From contig NZ_JAOCQE010000016.1 of the NCBI RefSeq assembly GCF_025290915.1, positions 1 to 52,990 on the forward strand: a DNA stretch of 52,990 nucleotides. Direction: 5' to 3'. This DNA comes from Streptomyces sp. 15-116A (GTDB lineage Bacteria > Actinomycetota > Actinomycetes > Streptomycetales > Streptomycetaceae). The notes below the pieces were generated by a model, which was not told the origin of the DNA, made no database searches, and saw only the letters and a list, made by a program, of their open reading frames with translations. This document shows positions 42,059-50,411 of the stretch, piece by piece (the first letter of the stretch is position 1; each line of letters begins with the position of its first letter). The position numbers and the translations under genes are program-made.

Positions 42059-43501
42059 TCAGGTGCAGTCGGGACGCCGCACCAACCGATGTCCCTTCAC
42101 AGCCCTGCCACATCTGGTCAGTTCGCGTTCCCAGCCCTCCTCCGTACCGATCAGGTGGGGACTCTCGTACAGGCCGGCACGGACCTCGGCTTCTGTCAGA
42201 CGCCGGTACTTCGGCGCGTCCGGGTCGTCGTCGGCCAGAAACTCGTGCTTGCGATGCAGAAGTGGGCGGTTGACCGAGTCGGCGTAGGAAGTGAAGGAGG
42301 ACTTAAGGGTCCTCAAGTCGACGGCGTAGGAAGCGGCCAGTCGAGGGTGCGGGTCCGTGTCGAACTCCGGGTAGTCGAGCCAGCTGACGCCTCGGCCTTG
42401 GTGGCGGAGTTTCACGACCGACCACTCGCCAGGCCGGCCGGCGGCGATGCTGGCGCACTGCTCGTACAGGCGCAGCACCGTCGGGATGCGATGGAGAGCG
42501 CGCCGGTGGACGTACAGAGCAGTGGCAGTGAACTTTCCCGCGATCGACCCATTCATGGCCCGGCGAACATAGGCGTCATCGCGCAGCTTGAACAGCAGGC
42601 GGTCTGCCCGCTTGCATGCCTCCGTGTACGACGGAAAGAAGGCGCGGATGTCGAGCTGGACGGGAAGTGGCAGACTGCTTGCCGGGCCTCGGCCATGGAA
42701 CAGCTCGACGGCGAGGAAAAGCAGCGTGTCGAGAGCAGCCCGTTCTGCACCCCGTTCCACCTTCACGGGGTCCGCCTCCTGCTCGGCAAGGCGCTTCAGC
42801 TCGGCGGGACGGAGGTGACCGAGGAGGCTAATGATCGGCTGCGGCATTTCCTCCAGCTGCGGCATCCGGCCGCGCTGTTCCAAGTGGGCGACGACCGCAC
42901 TGATCGCCGACGCGGTGTCCTCGGATGCCAACCACTCGCCATCAGGCGCGATCTGTCGGGCCAGGTAGCTGAGGCGTGCCGAGTCGTCCTTGAAGGCGTA
43001 CACGATGCCGGGCGCCGCTGACAAGCAGCGCACGCCCGTGGCTTCCTCGACATAGTCTCGGAGCTCTCCGGCGGCGTAAAGGTGTTGAAATGTCCGGCGC
43101 TGGGTGAGGATGCCGTCACCGTACTCGATCCCCTTGATCTGGTTGCGCTCCCAGCGCAACCGCGCAGACACGACCAGCACGGAGCTAGCCAGCTCCCAGG
43201 CTCGCAGGAGCGTCCGCCGCCGTTCTGCGGGGTCCTCGATGACGTTAAGCACATACGTGAGAAGTACGATGTCAGCCGGCCGACGCTGCCCCTCCGGGAA
43301 ATGCACTGGGTCCCAGCCCGTGACGTCAAGGCCAAGGTGCTGAAGTGCGCGCACATCGCCACCGCGCCCGCACCCGTAGTCCAGGACTGCCATCCCAGGC
43401 CGCAACTGGAGATCGCCGAGGGCACGCCGAGCGGGAAGCGAGAGTCTGGCACGGCCGATGGCCGTGTGATGTCGCTGACTTCCCCAGAGCTGTTGTGTCA
43501 T
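42059..43501 (-). CDS. DNA phosphorothioation-associated putative methyltransferase
   Basis: 480 residues from ATG 43501 with GAGGGA five bases upstream. The SAM site is LDYGCGRGGDV (about residues 41-51). The start (RHHTAIGRARLSLPAR), the block LTYVLNVIEDPAERR and the later FHGRGPASSLPLPVQLDI are features I associate with the methyltransferase-like family found beside dnd/ssp clusters. Its substrate is not established. It has a long C-terminal domain (about residues 220-480) beyond the methyltransferase fold. Here it lies 4 kb from the sspFGH-like operon, on the opposite strand, separated by other genes. It supports the view that the phosphorothioation island extends to about 43.5 kb. Confidence 0.75.
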   Translation of the reverse strand: MTQQLWGSQRHHTAIGRARLSLPARRALGDLQLRPGMAVLDYGCGRGGDVRALQHLGLDVTGWDPVHFPEGQRRPADIVLLTYVLNVIEDPAERRRTLLRAWELASSVLVVSARLRWERNQIKGIEYGDGILTQRRTFQHLYAAGELRDYVEEATGVRCLSAAPGIVYAFKDDSARLSYLARQIAPDGEWLASEDTASAISAVVAHLEQRGRMPQLEEMPQPIISLLGHLRPAELKRLAEQEADPVKVERGAERAALDTLLFLAVELFHGRGPASSLPLPVQLDIRAFFPSYTEACKRADRLLFKLRDDAYVRRAMNGSIAGKFTATALYVHRRALHRIPTVLRLYEQCASIAAGRPGEWSVVKLRHQGRGVSWLDYPEFDTDPHPRLAASYAVDLRTLKSSFTSYADSVNRPLLHRKHEFLADDDPDAPKYRRLTEAEVRAGLYESPHLIGTEEGWERELTRCGRAVKGHRLVRRPDCT

Positions 43502-43588
43502 CGGTGTCCCTCGATACAACGGACCTGCCGGCTACGACTTCACCGCACCCTACGCTGGCACGTCCTCCTAGATCCAGAGAGGCAGCAA

Positions 43589-43906
43589 ATGGGCAGTTAC
43601 GGAAAGTTGGTAAGGGACCGGATTCCTGAAATCATCGCAGCCGAGGGGCGCGAGCCGATCACATACGTTGCCTCACCCGGCGAATACCACAGACGGCTCC
43701 GGGAAAAGCTGACTGAAGAAGTCGCCGAGTTTCTATCCGCGGACGACGCTGTCGCCCTAGGCGAACTTGCCGACGTCTTGGAAGTCGTGCATGCCCTCGC
43801 TATGAGCCTCGGCATCGACTCAGTAGCGCTAGAAGAACTGCGCCAGGCAAAGGAACGGGAGAGAGGCGGTTTCACACGTCGGATCGTCTGGACGGGAAAC
43901 CGGTGA
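43589..43906 (+). CDS. MazG-like nucleotide pyrophosphohydrolase
   Basis: 105 residues starting at ATG 43589 with GAGAGG seven bases upstream; a longer upstream frame overlaps the divergent methyltransferase and is not real. KLVRDRIPEII at the start and the metal-binding pairs EEVAE (43-47) and ELAD (59-62) mark the MazG/HisE-like all-alpha NTP pyrophosphohydrolase fold. Such enzymes convert (d)NTPs to monophosphates and remove aberrant nucleotides. It begins a run of nucleotide-related genes. Confidence 0.75.
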   Translation: MGSYGKLVRDRIPEIIAAEGREPITYVASPGEYHRRLREKLTEEVAEFLSADDAVALGELADVLEVVHALAMSLGIDSVALEELRQAKERERGGFTRRIVWTGNR

Positions 43907-44021
43907 TATGCAGATCGGGCTCACCAAAGGGCGGCCGGACTGGCAGATGGAGAGATAAGCATCCAGGCTCGTAGCCTTGATGCCAACGCACTTACTCGAG
44001 CTCAAGAGATCGCCCATTTAC

Positions 44022-44435
44022 TCAGGTCGCCATGACTGCATCGAGATACTCTTGCACCGGCCCGAACAACCCATATGGCACGTACTTCGGGATATCGTCA
44101 TGGGCGACCCACGCAAACTCGGCCAACTCCTCGGCGTCCGCAACATGGGCAGTACCGGCCACCACCTCACAGGCCGTGTACGACATCAACCGACCCGTCT
44201 TCGGGTGGATCCGCTCGCCGAGCAGCTTCACAGCGGCCACCTCTACCCCGGTCTCCTCGTGGGTCTCTCGTACGGCGGCGTCTTCGCGGGTCTCGCCCGG
44301 CTCAATTTCGCCGGCCGGGAACTGCCACGAGAGCTGTCCCTCGCTGACCCGGCGCCGCACCATTAGCACGCGCCCCTCGCTGACGACGATGGCCGCGGCA
44401 ATGCCCGGCTGCTCCTCCGCTTTCTGCTGTGTCAC
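44022..44435 (-). CDS. Nudix hydrolase
   Basis: 137 residues starting at GTG 44435, in a GTGA overlap with the upstream Nudix gene, with GGAGGAG inside that gene. The Nudix box is complete: GEIEPGETREDAAVRE followed by THEETGVEV. It is expected to hydrolyse a nucleoside diphosphate linked to another moiety, for example an oxidised dNTP or ADP-ribose type substrate. The partner gene encodes a related but degenerate Nudix domain, so the two may work together. Confidence 0.8.
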   Translation of the reverse strand: MTQQKAEEQPGIAAAIVVSEGRVLMVRRRVSEGQLSWQFPAGEIEPGETREDAAVRETHEETGVEVAAVKLLGERIHPKTGRLMSYTACEVVAGTAHVADAEELAEFAWVAHDDIPKYVPYGLFGPVQEYLDAVMAT

Positions 44436-45091
44436 GTCTGCTCCTCCAGGACAGCCAGGATGGGTGGGAAGATCGTATCTACGGGGATGAAGCGGGGGAC
44501 CGAGTTTCTTGGGACCCACATGACGTCGATGTTCTCGACTGCGTCGGTGTTGCTGGCTTCGCCCGCCAGGTATTCGCAGAGGAAGTACTCACACAGCACG
44601 CCGGTCACGGGATGAAGCCGGTTACCAAGGCGCTGCCGGACCGCACAGTGGACGCCCGTTTCGTCCAAGGTTTCCCGCACGGTGGTGGTCTCCGCCTTGG
44701 CTCCTGGCTTGATGACACCGGCCGGGAACTGCCAGGTGATCCCGGCGGCGTCGTCGTCGCGCCGGCACACGAGCAGTACATCTCGGTTACGAATGACCAC
44801 AGCGATGGCCACGCGCAGCGCCTGGGCACCTGACGGTGTCGAATCTGTCGGGCCCCGCTCCTTCGCCAGCAGTAGCGTGAAGCGCTGCCGCGCAGCCGCG
44901 GGAGCTTGTTCGTAGGCCGTGTCGAGGAGCTGCTGCATCTCCCTGCGAGGGACGACGGACGCGTCGGAGTGCCAAGCGGCCACGGTTCTCACGGCGATGC
45001 CCAGGTGAGCGGCGAACTGTTCGTTGCCGAGACGTAGGGCGGACTGCAACAGGCAGGCGTAGCGGCCGGTCCAGCGCTCGACCACGTCCAT
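44432..45091 (-). CDS. HTH-Nudix fusion with degenerate Nudix box
   Basis: 219 residues starting at ATG 45091. Residues about 15-65 form an XRE-like helix-turn-helix (NEQFAAHLGIAVRTVAAWHS). Residues 90-210 are a Nudix fold, but the box reads GVIKPGAKAETTTVRETLDE, with Ala for the first conserved Glu and Asp for the first Glu of the EE pair. Catalysis is therefore doubtful, and a nucleotide-sensing regulator is likely, as in NrtR-type proteins (inference). It is the first gene of a two-gene operon with the intact Nudix enzyme. Confidence 0.7.
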   Translation of the reverse strand: MDVVERWTGRYACLLQSALRLGNEQFAAHLGIAVRTVAAWHSDASVVPRREMQQLLDTAYEQAPAAARQRFTLLLAKERGPTDSTPSGAQALRVAIAVVIRNRDVLLVCRRDDDAAGITWQFPAGVIKPGAKAETTTVRETLDETGVHCAVRQRLGNRLHPVTGVLCEYFLCEYLAGEASNTDAVENIDVMWVPRNSVPRFIPVDTIFPPILAVLEEQT

Positions 45092-45496
45092 GATGCTGCC
45101 CCCTCATCGTCGCTCTGGTGCAGGAACCTGCGCGCGGAAGGTGCACTCCTACCGCACTGGCACTGCATGGTCACGCAGCTGGAGCGTCGGAAGAATCGGA
45201 GTCGCCAGGAGCCGGGCAAGCACCCACCACAGGCTCAACCCTTGGGCAGGCCACAGAAGGGACGAGTGCACCAGACGATCACGTGGGGATTCTAGGTGCG
45301 TATCACCGGCGGACGACAAGGGAGGCAAAGTTGGCTGGATCGGTCACCTCGGTTGGCTGGTCAGCGATGCCATGCCGACGTCCACCCATCCGGGGTATTG
45401 CATGCTCGCCCGAGCACCCCAGGCGGCGCCGGTAACCTCAATTGGTGACGGATGATTGACCGTCATATGCCGTTGCTGGCAAGGCGAAAGGGAGCC
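45092..45496. other. Intergenic region before the nucleoside diphosphate kinase
   Basis: A 405-bp divergent region between the HTH-Nudix gene and ndk. It has no coding frame with convincing codon use and no clear hairpin. It should contain promoters for both directions; TTGACC at 45457-45462 lies only 35 bp before the ndk ATG and may be accidental. Confidence 0.4.
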
Positions 45497-46006
45497 ATGT
45501 CCGAGGTTGAGGTACACACCGTCGAGCGCACGCTCGTCCTGCTCAAGCCCGATGCGCTGGCGCGTGGCCTGGCAGGAAGGATCATCGCGCGGTTCGAGGA
45601 CGCCGCGCTGAAGATCGTCGGCACCAAGATGAAGTGGATGGACGAGGAGTTCACCCGTCGGCACTACTTCGACCTTGAGGAACGGCTGGGCTCGGAGGTC
45701 TACAACGTCACGTCGACGTTCATGCAGCAGGGCCCGGTCATCGCCCTGGTGCTGGAGGGCTTCGACGCCATCGCCACCGTCCGCAAGATCGTCGGCAGCA
45801 CGTACCCGAACCAGGCTCCGGCCGGCACGGTGCGGGGCGACTTCTCGCACTACAGCGCCGCGGCCAGCATCGCCTCCGGCAAGGCCGTCGCGAACCTCGT
45901 ACACGCTTCCGGCAACGCGGAGGAGGCCAAGCAGGAGGTGGAGCTCTGGTTCGACAAGGGCGAGCTGCATGACTACAAGACGCTGGCCGAGATCTACACC
46001 TACTAG
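45497..46006 (+). CDS. ndk: Divergent nucleoside diphosphate kinase
   Basis: 169 residues starting at ATG 45497 with GGGAG upstream. Conserved NDPK elements are present: LVLLKPDAL (Lys in the phosphate loop), the GPVIALVLEG strand, APAGTVRGDF, and the phospho-accepting His in NLVHASGN. The protein is about 30 residues longer than the usual bacterial enzyme of about 137, with an insert and an extra C-terminal segment (DKGELHDYKTLAEIYTY). It is therefore probably not the housekeeping copy. It transfers phosphate among NTPs and NDPs. Its setting among Nudix, MazG, CYTH and HD genes suggests a dedicated nucleotide-handling set. Confidence 0.8.
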   Translation: MSEVEVHTVERTLVLLKPDALARGLAGRIIARFEDAALKIVGTKMKWMDEEFTRRHYFDLEERLGSEVYNVTSTFMQQGPVIALVLEGFDAIATVRKIVGSTYPNQAPAGTVRGDFSHYSAAASIASGKAVANLVHASGNAEEAKQEVELWFDKGELHDYKTLAEIYTY

Positions 46007-46086
46007 CAGCGGGTCACGGCGTCACTGTGGGGACGCCGTCGCGTTGATCACCACTGGGGCACGACCGTCTGAACCGAGAGGGCACC

Positions 46087-46386
46087 ATGACCAACCAGAC
46101 CCGCCTGGCCTCCACCGACGAGCTGGAGTCGATCTTCCAGCGTGAGCTGGCGACCGACCTGTGGGCGGCCACCGAGACCGCGTATGCCCTGGCGGCGCGC
46201 CACCGCGACCTGGGCGACTGGCCCGCTTCGCGTGAGTGGGCCGAGCAGTGCCTCCGTCTGCTGGAGGGCTTCCCCAGCGAGACGGAGGAGCAAGTCGCCA
46301 CCGGCCGCACGTCGGTGGGAGGCGTCCAGCTGCCGACCTACCTGCATTCAGGTGTCGTCCAGGAGCGCTTCGGCGCCCTGGGCTGA
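46087..46386 (+). CDS. Small unknown protein
   Basis: 99 residues starting at ATG 46087 with GAGAGGG just upstream. It is mainly helical (LESIFQRELATDLWAATETA, then WPASREWAEQCLRLLEGF), resembling a single TPR-like helical pair, with a short C-terminal beta-like end. A strong terminator follows. Function unknown. Confidence 0.6.
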   Translation: MTNQTRLASTDELESIFQRELATDLWAATETAYALAARHRDLGDWPASREWAEQCLRLLEGFPSETEEQVATGRTSVGGVQLPTYLHSGVVQERFGALG

Positions 46387-46402
46387 AACCCACCGATCCC
46401 CC

Positions 46403-46441
46403 GGGGTGATGCGGCCGGGACGGAATTGGCCGCATCACCCC
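46403..46441 (+). terminator. Strong terminator hairpin
   Basis: Fourteen-base perfect arms (GGGGTGATGCGGCC at 46403-46416 and its complement at 46428-46441) with an 11-base loop, 17 bp after the preceding stop. Confidence 0.8.
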
Positions 46442-46542
46442 GCGTTCGACCACCAACCCCATAGCGATCGCCCGACCGGACAGGCCCCGAACGGCAGGGT
46501 CCGGCTAGCTTCGCCATGCCTGAAACGAGGAGGCACAGCCCC

Positions 46543-47127
46543 GTGGCCGTCGAGATCGAGATGCGCGCCCGCTTCACCAAGGAGGTTCACGACCAGCTCG
46601 TCACCCGCCTGAAGGCGGACGGGGAGGACCTGGGCCCCGACGACAAGCACATCTACTTCTACGTGCTCCCCGACCAGCTTCTGAAGGTCACCGACAACAC
46701 CGCTGCCGGCACCGCCAAGATCACACTCAAGGGGAGCAAGATCGGGCAGGGCGCGGCATTCGCGGAGACCGAGTTCGCCATCGCCCCAGCCGACGTTCCC
46801 GCCGCGGTAAAGGTGTTCAACGCCCTCGGATTCGAGACGACGATGCACGAGGCGTTCAACTTCCGTCACAACTTCCGCCTCGACGGCGTCGAGATCGCGG
46901 TCAAGTGGAGTGAGGCGTGGGGCTACCACGCCGAGTTTGAGGTCCTGCTGGAGGACGGCGCCTCGGACGCCGCCCGCGCCGAGGCCGAGGCCAAGATCAC
47001 GGACGTCGCCACGACGCTCGGCGTGACCTTGATGACGGAGCAGGAGCTGGCCGACTTCACCGCTGCCTTCGAGGCGGCCGAGAAGGAGCGCAAGGAGCGC
47101 GAGCAGCAGGCCGCGCCGATCCGGTAG
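46543..47127 (+). CDS. CYTH-domain phosphatase/cyclase-like protein
   Basis: 194 residues starting at GTG 46543, nine bases after AGGAGG; ATG 46516 lies upstream of that site and is less likely. The N-terminus AVEIEMRARF carries the ExE part of the CYTH signature, followed by alternating charged strands (AKITLKGSK, AETEFAIAP, EIAVKWSEAWGYHAEFEV). CYTH enzymes form a triphosphate-binding tunnel and include class IV adenylyl cyclases and tri- or polyphosphatases. Which activity applies cannot be told. The C-terminus is a charged helix. Confidence 0.7.
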   Translation: MAVEIEMRARFTKEVHDQLVTRLKADGEDLGPDDKHIYFYVLPDQLLKVTDNTAAGTAKITLKGSKIGQGAAFAETEFAIAPADVPAAVKVFNALGFETTMHEAFNFRHNFRLDGVEIAVKWSEAWGYHAEFEVLLEDGASDAARAEAEAKITDVATTLGVTLMTEQELADFTAAFEAAEKERKEREQQAAPIR

Positions 47128-47166
47128 GGGACATCACCACGGAGACCACCAAGGGGGTGGGCACGA

Positions 47167-47931
47167 GTGAGCACGACCCCGTTGACCGCAAGTCTGATCG
47201 ATCTGGCTGCCCGAGGGCAGCTCCCGCTCCACCAGCACATGGACCACGCCACCGTCGCATGGATCAGCGACAACAGGCCCGACCTCCCGCCGGCGCCACA
47301 GCCAGCCTTGCGCCCGCAGTCGAAGGAGTTGCTCGCGCACGGCGGTCTGCCCACCCGATGGTGGGCAGACCCTCGCCTGTACACCTCGCTCCACGGAGTC
47401 CGGCACGCCATGAGGACGGCGGCGCTCGCCGCCCTCCTCGCCGAGGTGAACGGCCTCGCCGAGGCCGACGCCGCCACCGCAATCCTCGCCGCCGCCATCC
47501 ACGACTGCCAGCGGCGCCACGACCAGGACGACCGCGGACACGGCGCCCGCGCGGCCATCTGGCTCGCTGCGAACGCTGATACTGTCTGGGGCCACTTCGC
47601 CCTCACCGCGACACCCCGACGGATCGTGCAGGCATGCACCGCCATCCGCCTGCACGACATCCCGTACGAAGCGTTCACCGCAGACGACAAGGCCGACCAC
47701 GCCCGGGCCGAGCGCATCACCGACGTGGTCAAGGCCGCCGATGCCCTGGACCGCTACCGTCTGCCGAAGCTGAAGTGGTGGCCGGACGCCCGGTACGTCC
47801 GCGAGCCCGCCTTCGACCAGCTACGCGGTCTCGCCTTCAACCTGGTCCTCGTCTCCGAGCGGGCCCACCTCGCCGGGGCCAGCGGCACCACAGCCGTCCG
47901 CTACGCGCTCGCCGAGAAGGGCCTGGTCTAG
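47167..47931 (+). CDS. HD-domain phosphohydrolase
   Basis: 254 residues from GTG 47167. Metal ligands of an HD domain are visible: LHGVRHAMR (His76 and His80), AIHDC (His112-Asp113) and a later Asp in KAADALDRYR. HD proteins hydrolyse nucleotides, cyclic nucleotides or related phosphates. Only 2 bp separate its stop from the next gene, so the two are probably functionally linked. Confidence 0.75.
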   Translation: MSTTPLTASLIDLAARGQLPLHQHMDHATVAWISDNRPDLPPAPQPALRPQSKELLAHGGLPTRWWADPRLYTSLHGVRHAMRTAALAALLAEVNGLAEADAATAILAAAIHDCQRRHDQDDRGHGARAAIWLAANADTVWGHFALTATPRRIVQACTAIRLHDIPYEAFTADDKADHARAERITDVVKAADALDRYRLPKLKWWPDARYVREPAFDQLRGLAFNLVLVSERAHLAGASGTTAVRYALAEKGLV

Positions 47932-47933
47932 CC

Positions 47934-49325
47934 GTGGACTTCCTCGACGCTTACCACCTGTGGGCCGACGCCCACGCCTTCTTCGACTCCACCCTCATCC
48001 CCAGTCCCTCCGACGACACCGACCCGCTCGCCACTCAGGCCGCAGGCTGGGACAGACGGCTCGCCCAGGACACTCCGAACGGCCACCTGTTGCGGCAGAA
48101 CGCCCTCTTCGAAGCCCTGAGCGGCAACGGCAAGCTGCACCTGCTGCACGTCACCCACGCTCTGGAGGAGATCAGCCGGCAGGGAGTGCTCTACCCGTCG
48201 GGCGGTTGCCTCGTCGGAAGCATCTACTGCGCGCCTCTCACCGCAACCGACCAGGGCTTCCGTATGCACAACCTGGGCGCCTACGTCCTGACCAAGGAAG
48301 CGCCGACCTTCCTGGCCAAGCTCGGCGTCACCGACCGCGTCCCCACCCCGCTGATCTTCGAGATCGACACCCCGCCTCAGGTGTACCGCGGGCTCGCCGG
48401 CGTGGACTACCTGCGTCTGGGCCTCATCCACCTGCAGATCTACAGCCACCTCGAATATCTGCTGAGCAAGAACGAACGACACCAGCTGCGCGAAACCGTC
48501 GTCAGCCGCGTCAAGAATTCGGCTGCGTTCCTCGCCACTGCTGCCGCCGTCGCCTACCAGGGCACTCGGGTAGAAGCCGATCCGTTCCTCAAGCTGCTTG
48601 ACGAGACGATCCCCCGCCTGCCGATCCTCGGCTACCTGTACTTCGAAGCGGTCGCTGAATACCTGATGCTCCACTCGGTCTCGCACCAGACCCAGCGCCT
48701 GGCCGAACTCGGTGAGCTGAACAACTGGCTATACAAGGAGATGCTGTTCGCCACCTTCCCCACCATGGCCGGCAAGTTCGACCTGACGAGGTTCCGTCCC
48801 CGCCCGAAGCAGCTCTCCGCGCTCATCCACCGAGTCGACCCGACCATCGATGCCAGCCACGCGAGCGCGTACTTGGTCGAGCGGATCAGCTATCTCGCCG
48901 CAGCCCGCTTCTTCGCACCCGGCAACGCCCCCGAAGCCTGGCACCACACGCGCTGGGAGTTCGACTCCCTGGCCACCCAGCTCGGCCCTCTGCTGGGCCA
49001 TCTCATCCACCGGGAGTTGCGCACATTCGGCCGCTACCCCGACTTCTACTTCTACTTCGACCAGCACAAGGCGCTGCAAGCCTGGAACTACTGGAACCAC
49101 ATGGACATCGTCGCCCCGTTCAACGGCACGATGCCCAAAGGTGAGGTCGGCATCAACCCGGCCTACCCCAACCTCGACTACCGCGTCTGGCGCGCCGAGC
49201 AGGACGAGGCCGGGCACCTGCACCCGGCCGAGGAGCTCTCGCTGACCATCGCCCCGCGACTGGTGGACATCAAGTACACCCTCATGCGCAACAACCAGTG
49301 GTCCCCCGCACCTAGCGCCGCCTGA
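47934..49325 (+). CDS. Unknown 463-residue protein coupled to the HD gene
   Basis: The protein begins at GTG 47934 (VDFLDAYHLWADAHAFF). It is soluble and aromatic-rich, with several long helices (LIHLQIYSHLEYLLSKNERH, EAVAEYLMLHSVSHQTQRL) and a Tyr/Phe-dense block (YPDFYFYFDQHKALQAWNYW). It contains no P-loop, metal-binding or nuclease motif I recognise. The tight spacing after the HD gene and before a methyltransferase suggests a three-gene unit. The size and lack of any match make it a good candidate for a novel family. Confidence 0.65.
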   Translation: MDFLDAYHLWADAHAFFDSTLIPSPSDDTDPLATQAAGWDRRLAQDTPNGHLLRQNALFEALSGNGKLHLLHVTHALEEISRQGVLYPSGGCLVGSIYCAPLTATDQGFRMHNLGAYVLTKEAPTFLAKLGVTDRVPTPLIFEIDTPPQVYRGLAGVDYLRLGLIHLQIYSHLEYLLSKNERHQLRETVVSRVKNSAAFLATAAAVAYQGTRVEADPFLKLLDETIPRLPILGYLYFEAVAEYLMLHSVSHQTQRLAELGELNNWLYKEMLFATFPTMAGKFDLTRFRPRPKQLSALIHRVDPTIDASHASAYLVERISYLAAARFFAPGNAPEAWHHTRWEFDSLATQLGPLLGHLIHRELRTFGRYPDFYFYFDQHKALQAWNYWNHMDIVAPFNGTMPKGEVGINPAYPNLDYRVWRAEQDEAGHLHPAEELSLTIAPRLVDIKYTLMRNNQWSPAPSAA

Positions 49326-49372
49326 GCACCAGCGGATCCACCCATCACAAGCACTCTCGCACAGGAGCCCCC

Positions 49373-50113
49373 GTGATGAGTCCCTTCGGTGTACCTTCCG
49401 TCGACCTTCTCAGCGAGCAGATCGAAGCCGCCCTCGTCGACCCCGCCACCACCCACGGCCTTGCCCGCGCCCTCCGGGCCGCCTCCAAGGAGATCAAACT
49501 CCACCGCTACCACCACGCCAGCCGCCACGCCTGGCCCAACGGCCGCATCGACGACAAGCCCGCCAAGGTCCAGATCGGCGGCGGGGCCCATCGCATCGAC
49601 GGCTTCTTCAACATCGACCTCGTCCCGCCGGCCGACCTCCTCTGGGACATCCGCGAAGGAATACCCCTTCAGGACGACAGCGCCGAGGAGATCTTCTCCG
49701 AGCACTTCCTGGAGCACATCGACTACCCGCGCTCCGTGAAGCACTATGTCCGAGAGGCCCACCGAGTCCTTGTACAGGGCGGCCGGATCGTTACTGGTGT
49801 TCCCGACGCCGCCCTCGCCCTGAGCCAGTACCCGGGCGCCCTGGAAGGCTCCGACGAGATGATCCGGCGCTGGTACGCCAAGCGCGACGGCCTCGGCGAC
49901 ATCAACACCCGCCTCGACCTCGTCAATCTCGTCTTCCGAGACCAGGACGACGACCCCACGTACACCCCGCACCTGTGGGCCTACGACCACGACAAGCTTG
50001 TCCAGCTCTTCACCGAGGCCGGCTTCACCACCGTCGAACCCTGGACGTTCGACCCCACCATCGCCAACCCGAAGCGCCAGTGGGGCAGCGTCTACGTCAT
50101 CGCGACGAAGTAG
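49373..50113 (+). CDS. SAM-dependent methyltransferase
   Basis: 246 residues from GTG 49373 with AGGAG five bases upstream (an ATG follows at once). The usual glycine loop is replaced by VQIGGGAHRIDGFFNIDLVP. The next blocks, SAEEIFSEHFLEHIDYP and AHRVLVQGGRIVTGVPD, are typical of class I small-molecule methyltransferases (type 11). The C-terminal part has the expected beta-strand (WGSVYVIATK). The substrate is unknown. It may belong with the HD and unknown gene upstream. Confidence 0.75.
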   Translation: MMSPFGVPSVDLLSEQIEAALVDPATTHGLARALRAASKEIKLHRYHHASRHAWPNGRIDDKPAKVQIGGGAHRIDGFFNIDLVPPADLLWDIREGIPLQDDSAEEIFSEHFLEHIDYPRSVKHYVREAHRVLVQGGRIVTGVPDAALALSQYPGALEGSDEMIRRWYAKRDGLGDINTRLDLVNLVFRDQDDDPTYTPHLWAYDHDKLVQLFTEAGFTTVEPWTFDPTIANPKRQWGSVYVIATK

Positions 50114-50259
50114 CGCGCCCGCCCAGCCGTCGGCGCAGACAGGAGCCTTCGGCTACCAGTAGCGCTAGTCGGCCCGACGCACGGCACGAGGACTCTCCGC
50201 CGCTGAGCCATTGCGCGGTGAGCCAAGACGTTCAGCGCACCGTGTGAGCGTGGAGCAGC

Positions 50260-50323
50260 GCAACATAGCGCGGGGTCGCCGGTTAGCCAAACCGGCGACC
50301 CCGCGCATCATTGGTAGTCCACC
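50260..50323 (+). ncRNA. Structured hairpin element, copy 2
   Basis: GCAACATAG (50260-50268) overlaps the start of a 17-bp perfect stem (50268-50284 with 50290-50306) and loop AGCCA (50285-50289). The right flank is ATTGGTAGTCCACC (50310-50323). Compared with copy 1 at 13222-13286, the inner stem and loop are identical, the flanks are nearly so, and the outer stem differs but stays paired. Here the element lies between two convergent genes. It might be a terminator, a structured RNA or a recombination/replication site. The surrounding interval 50114-50411 has no gene. Confidence 0.5.
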
Positions 50324-50411
50324 GCCACGTCCTGTCCCTACGTCGAAAGGCATCACCCGACGAGCCCGGACCGCCCACACGAGCAGGCACGACCGAGGAA
50401 CCCGCCAGCGA

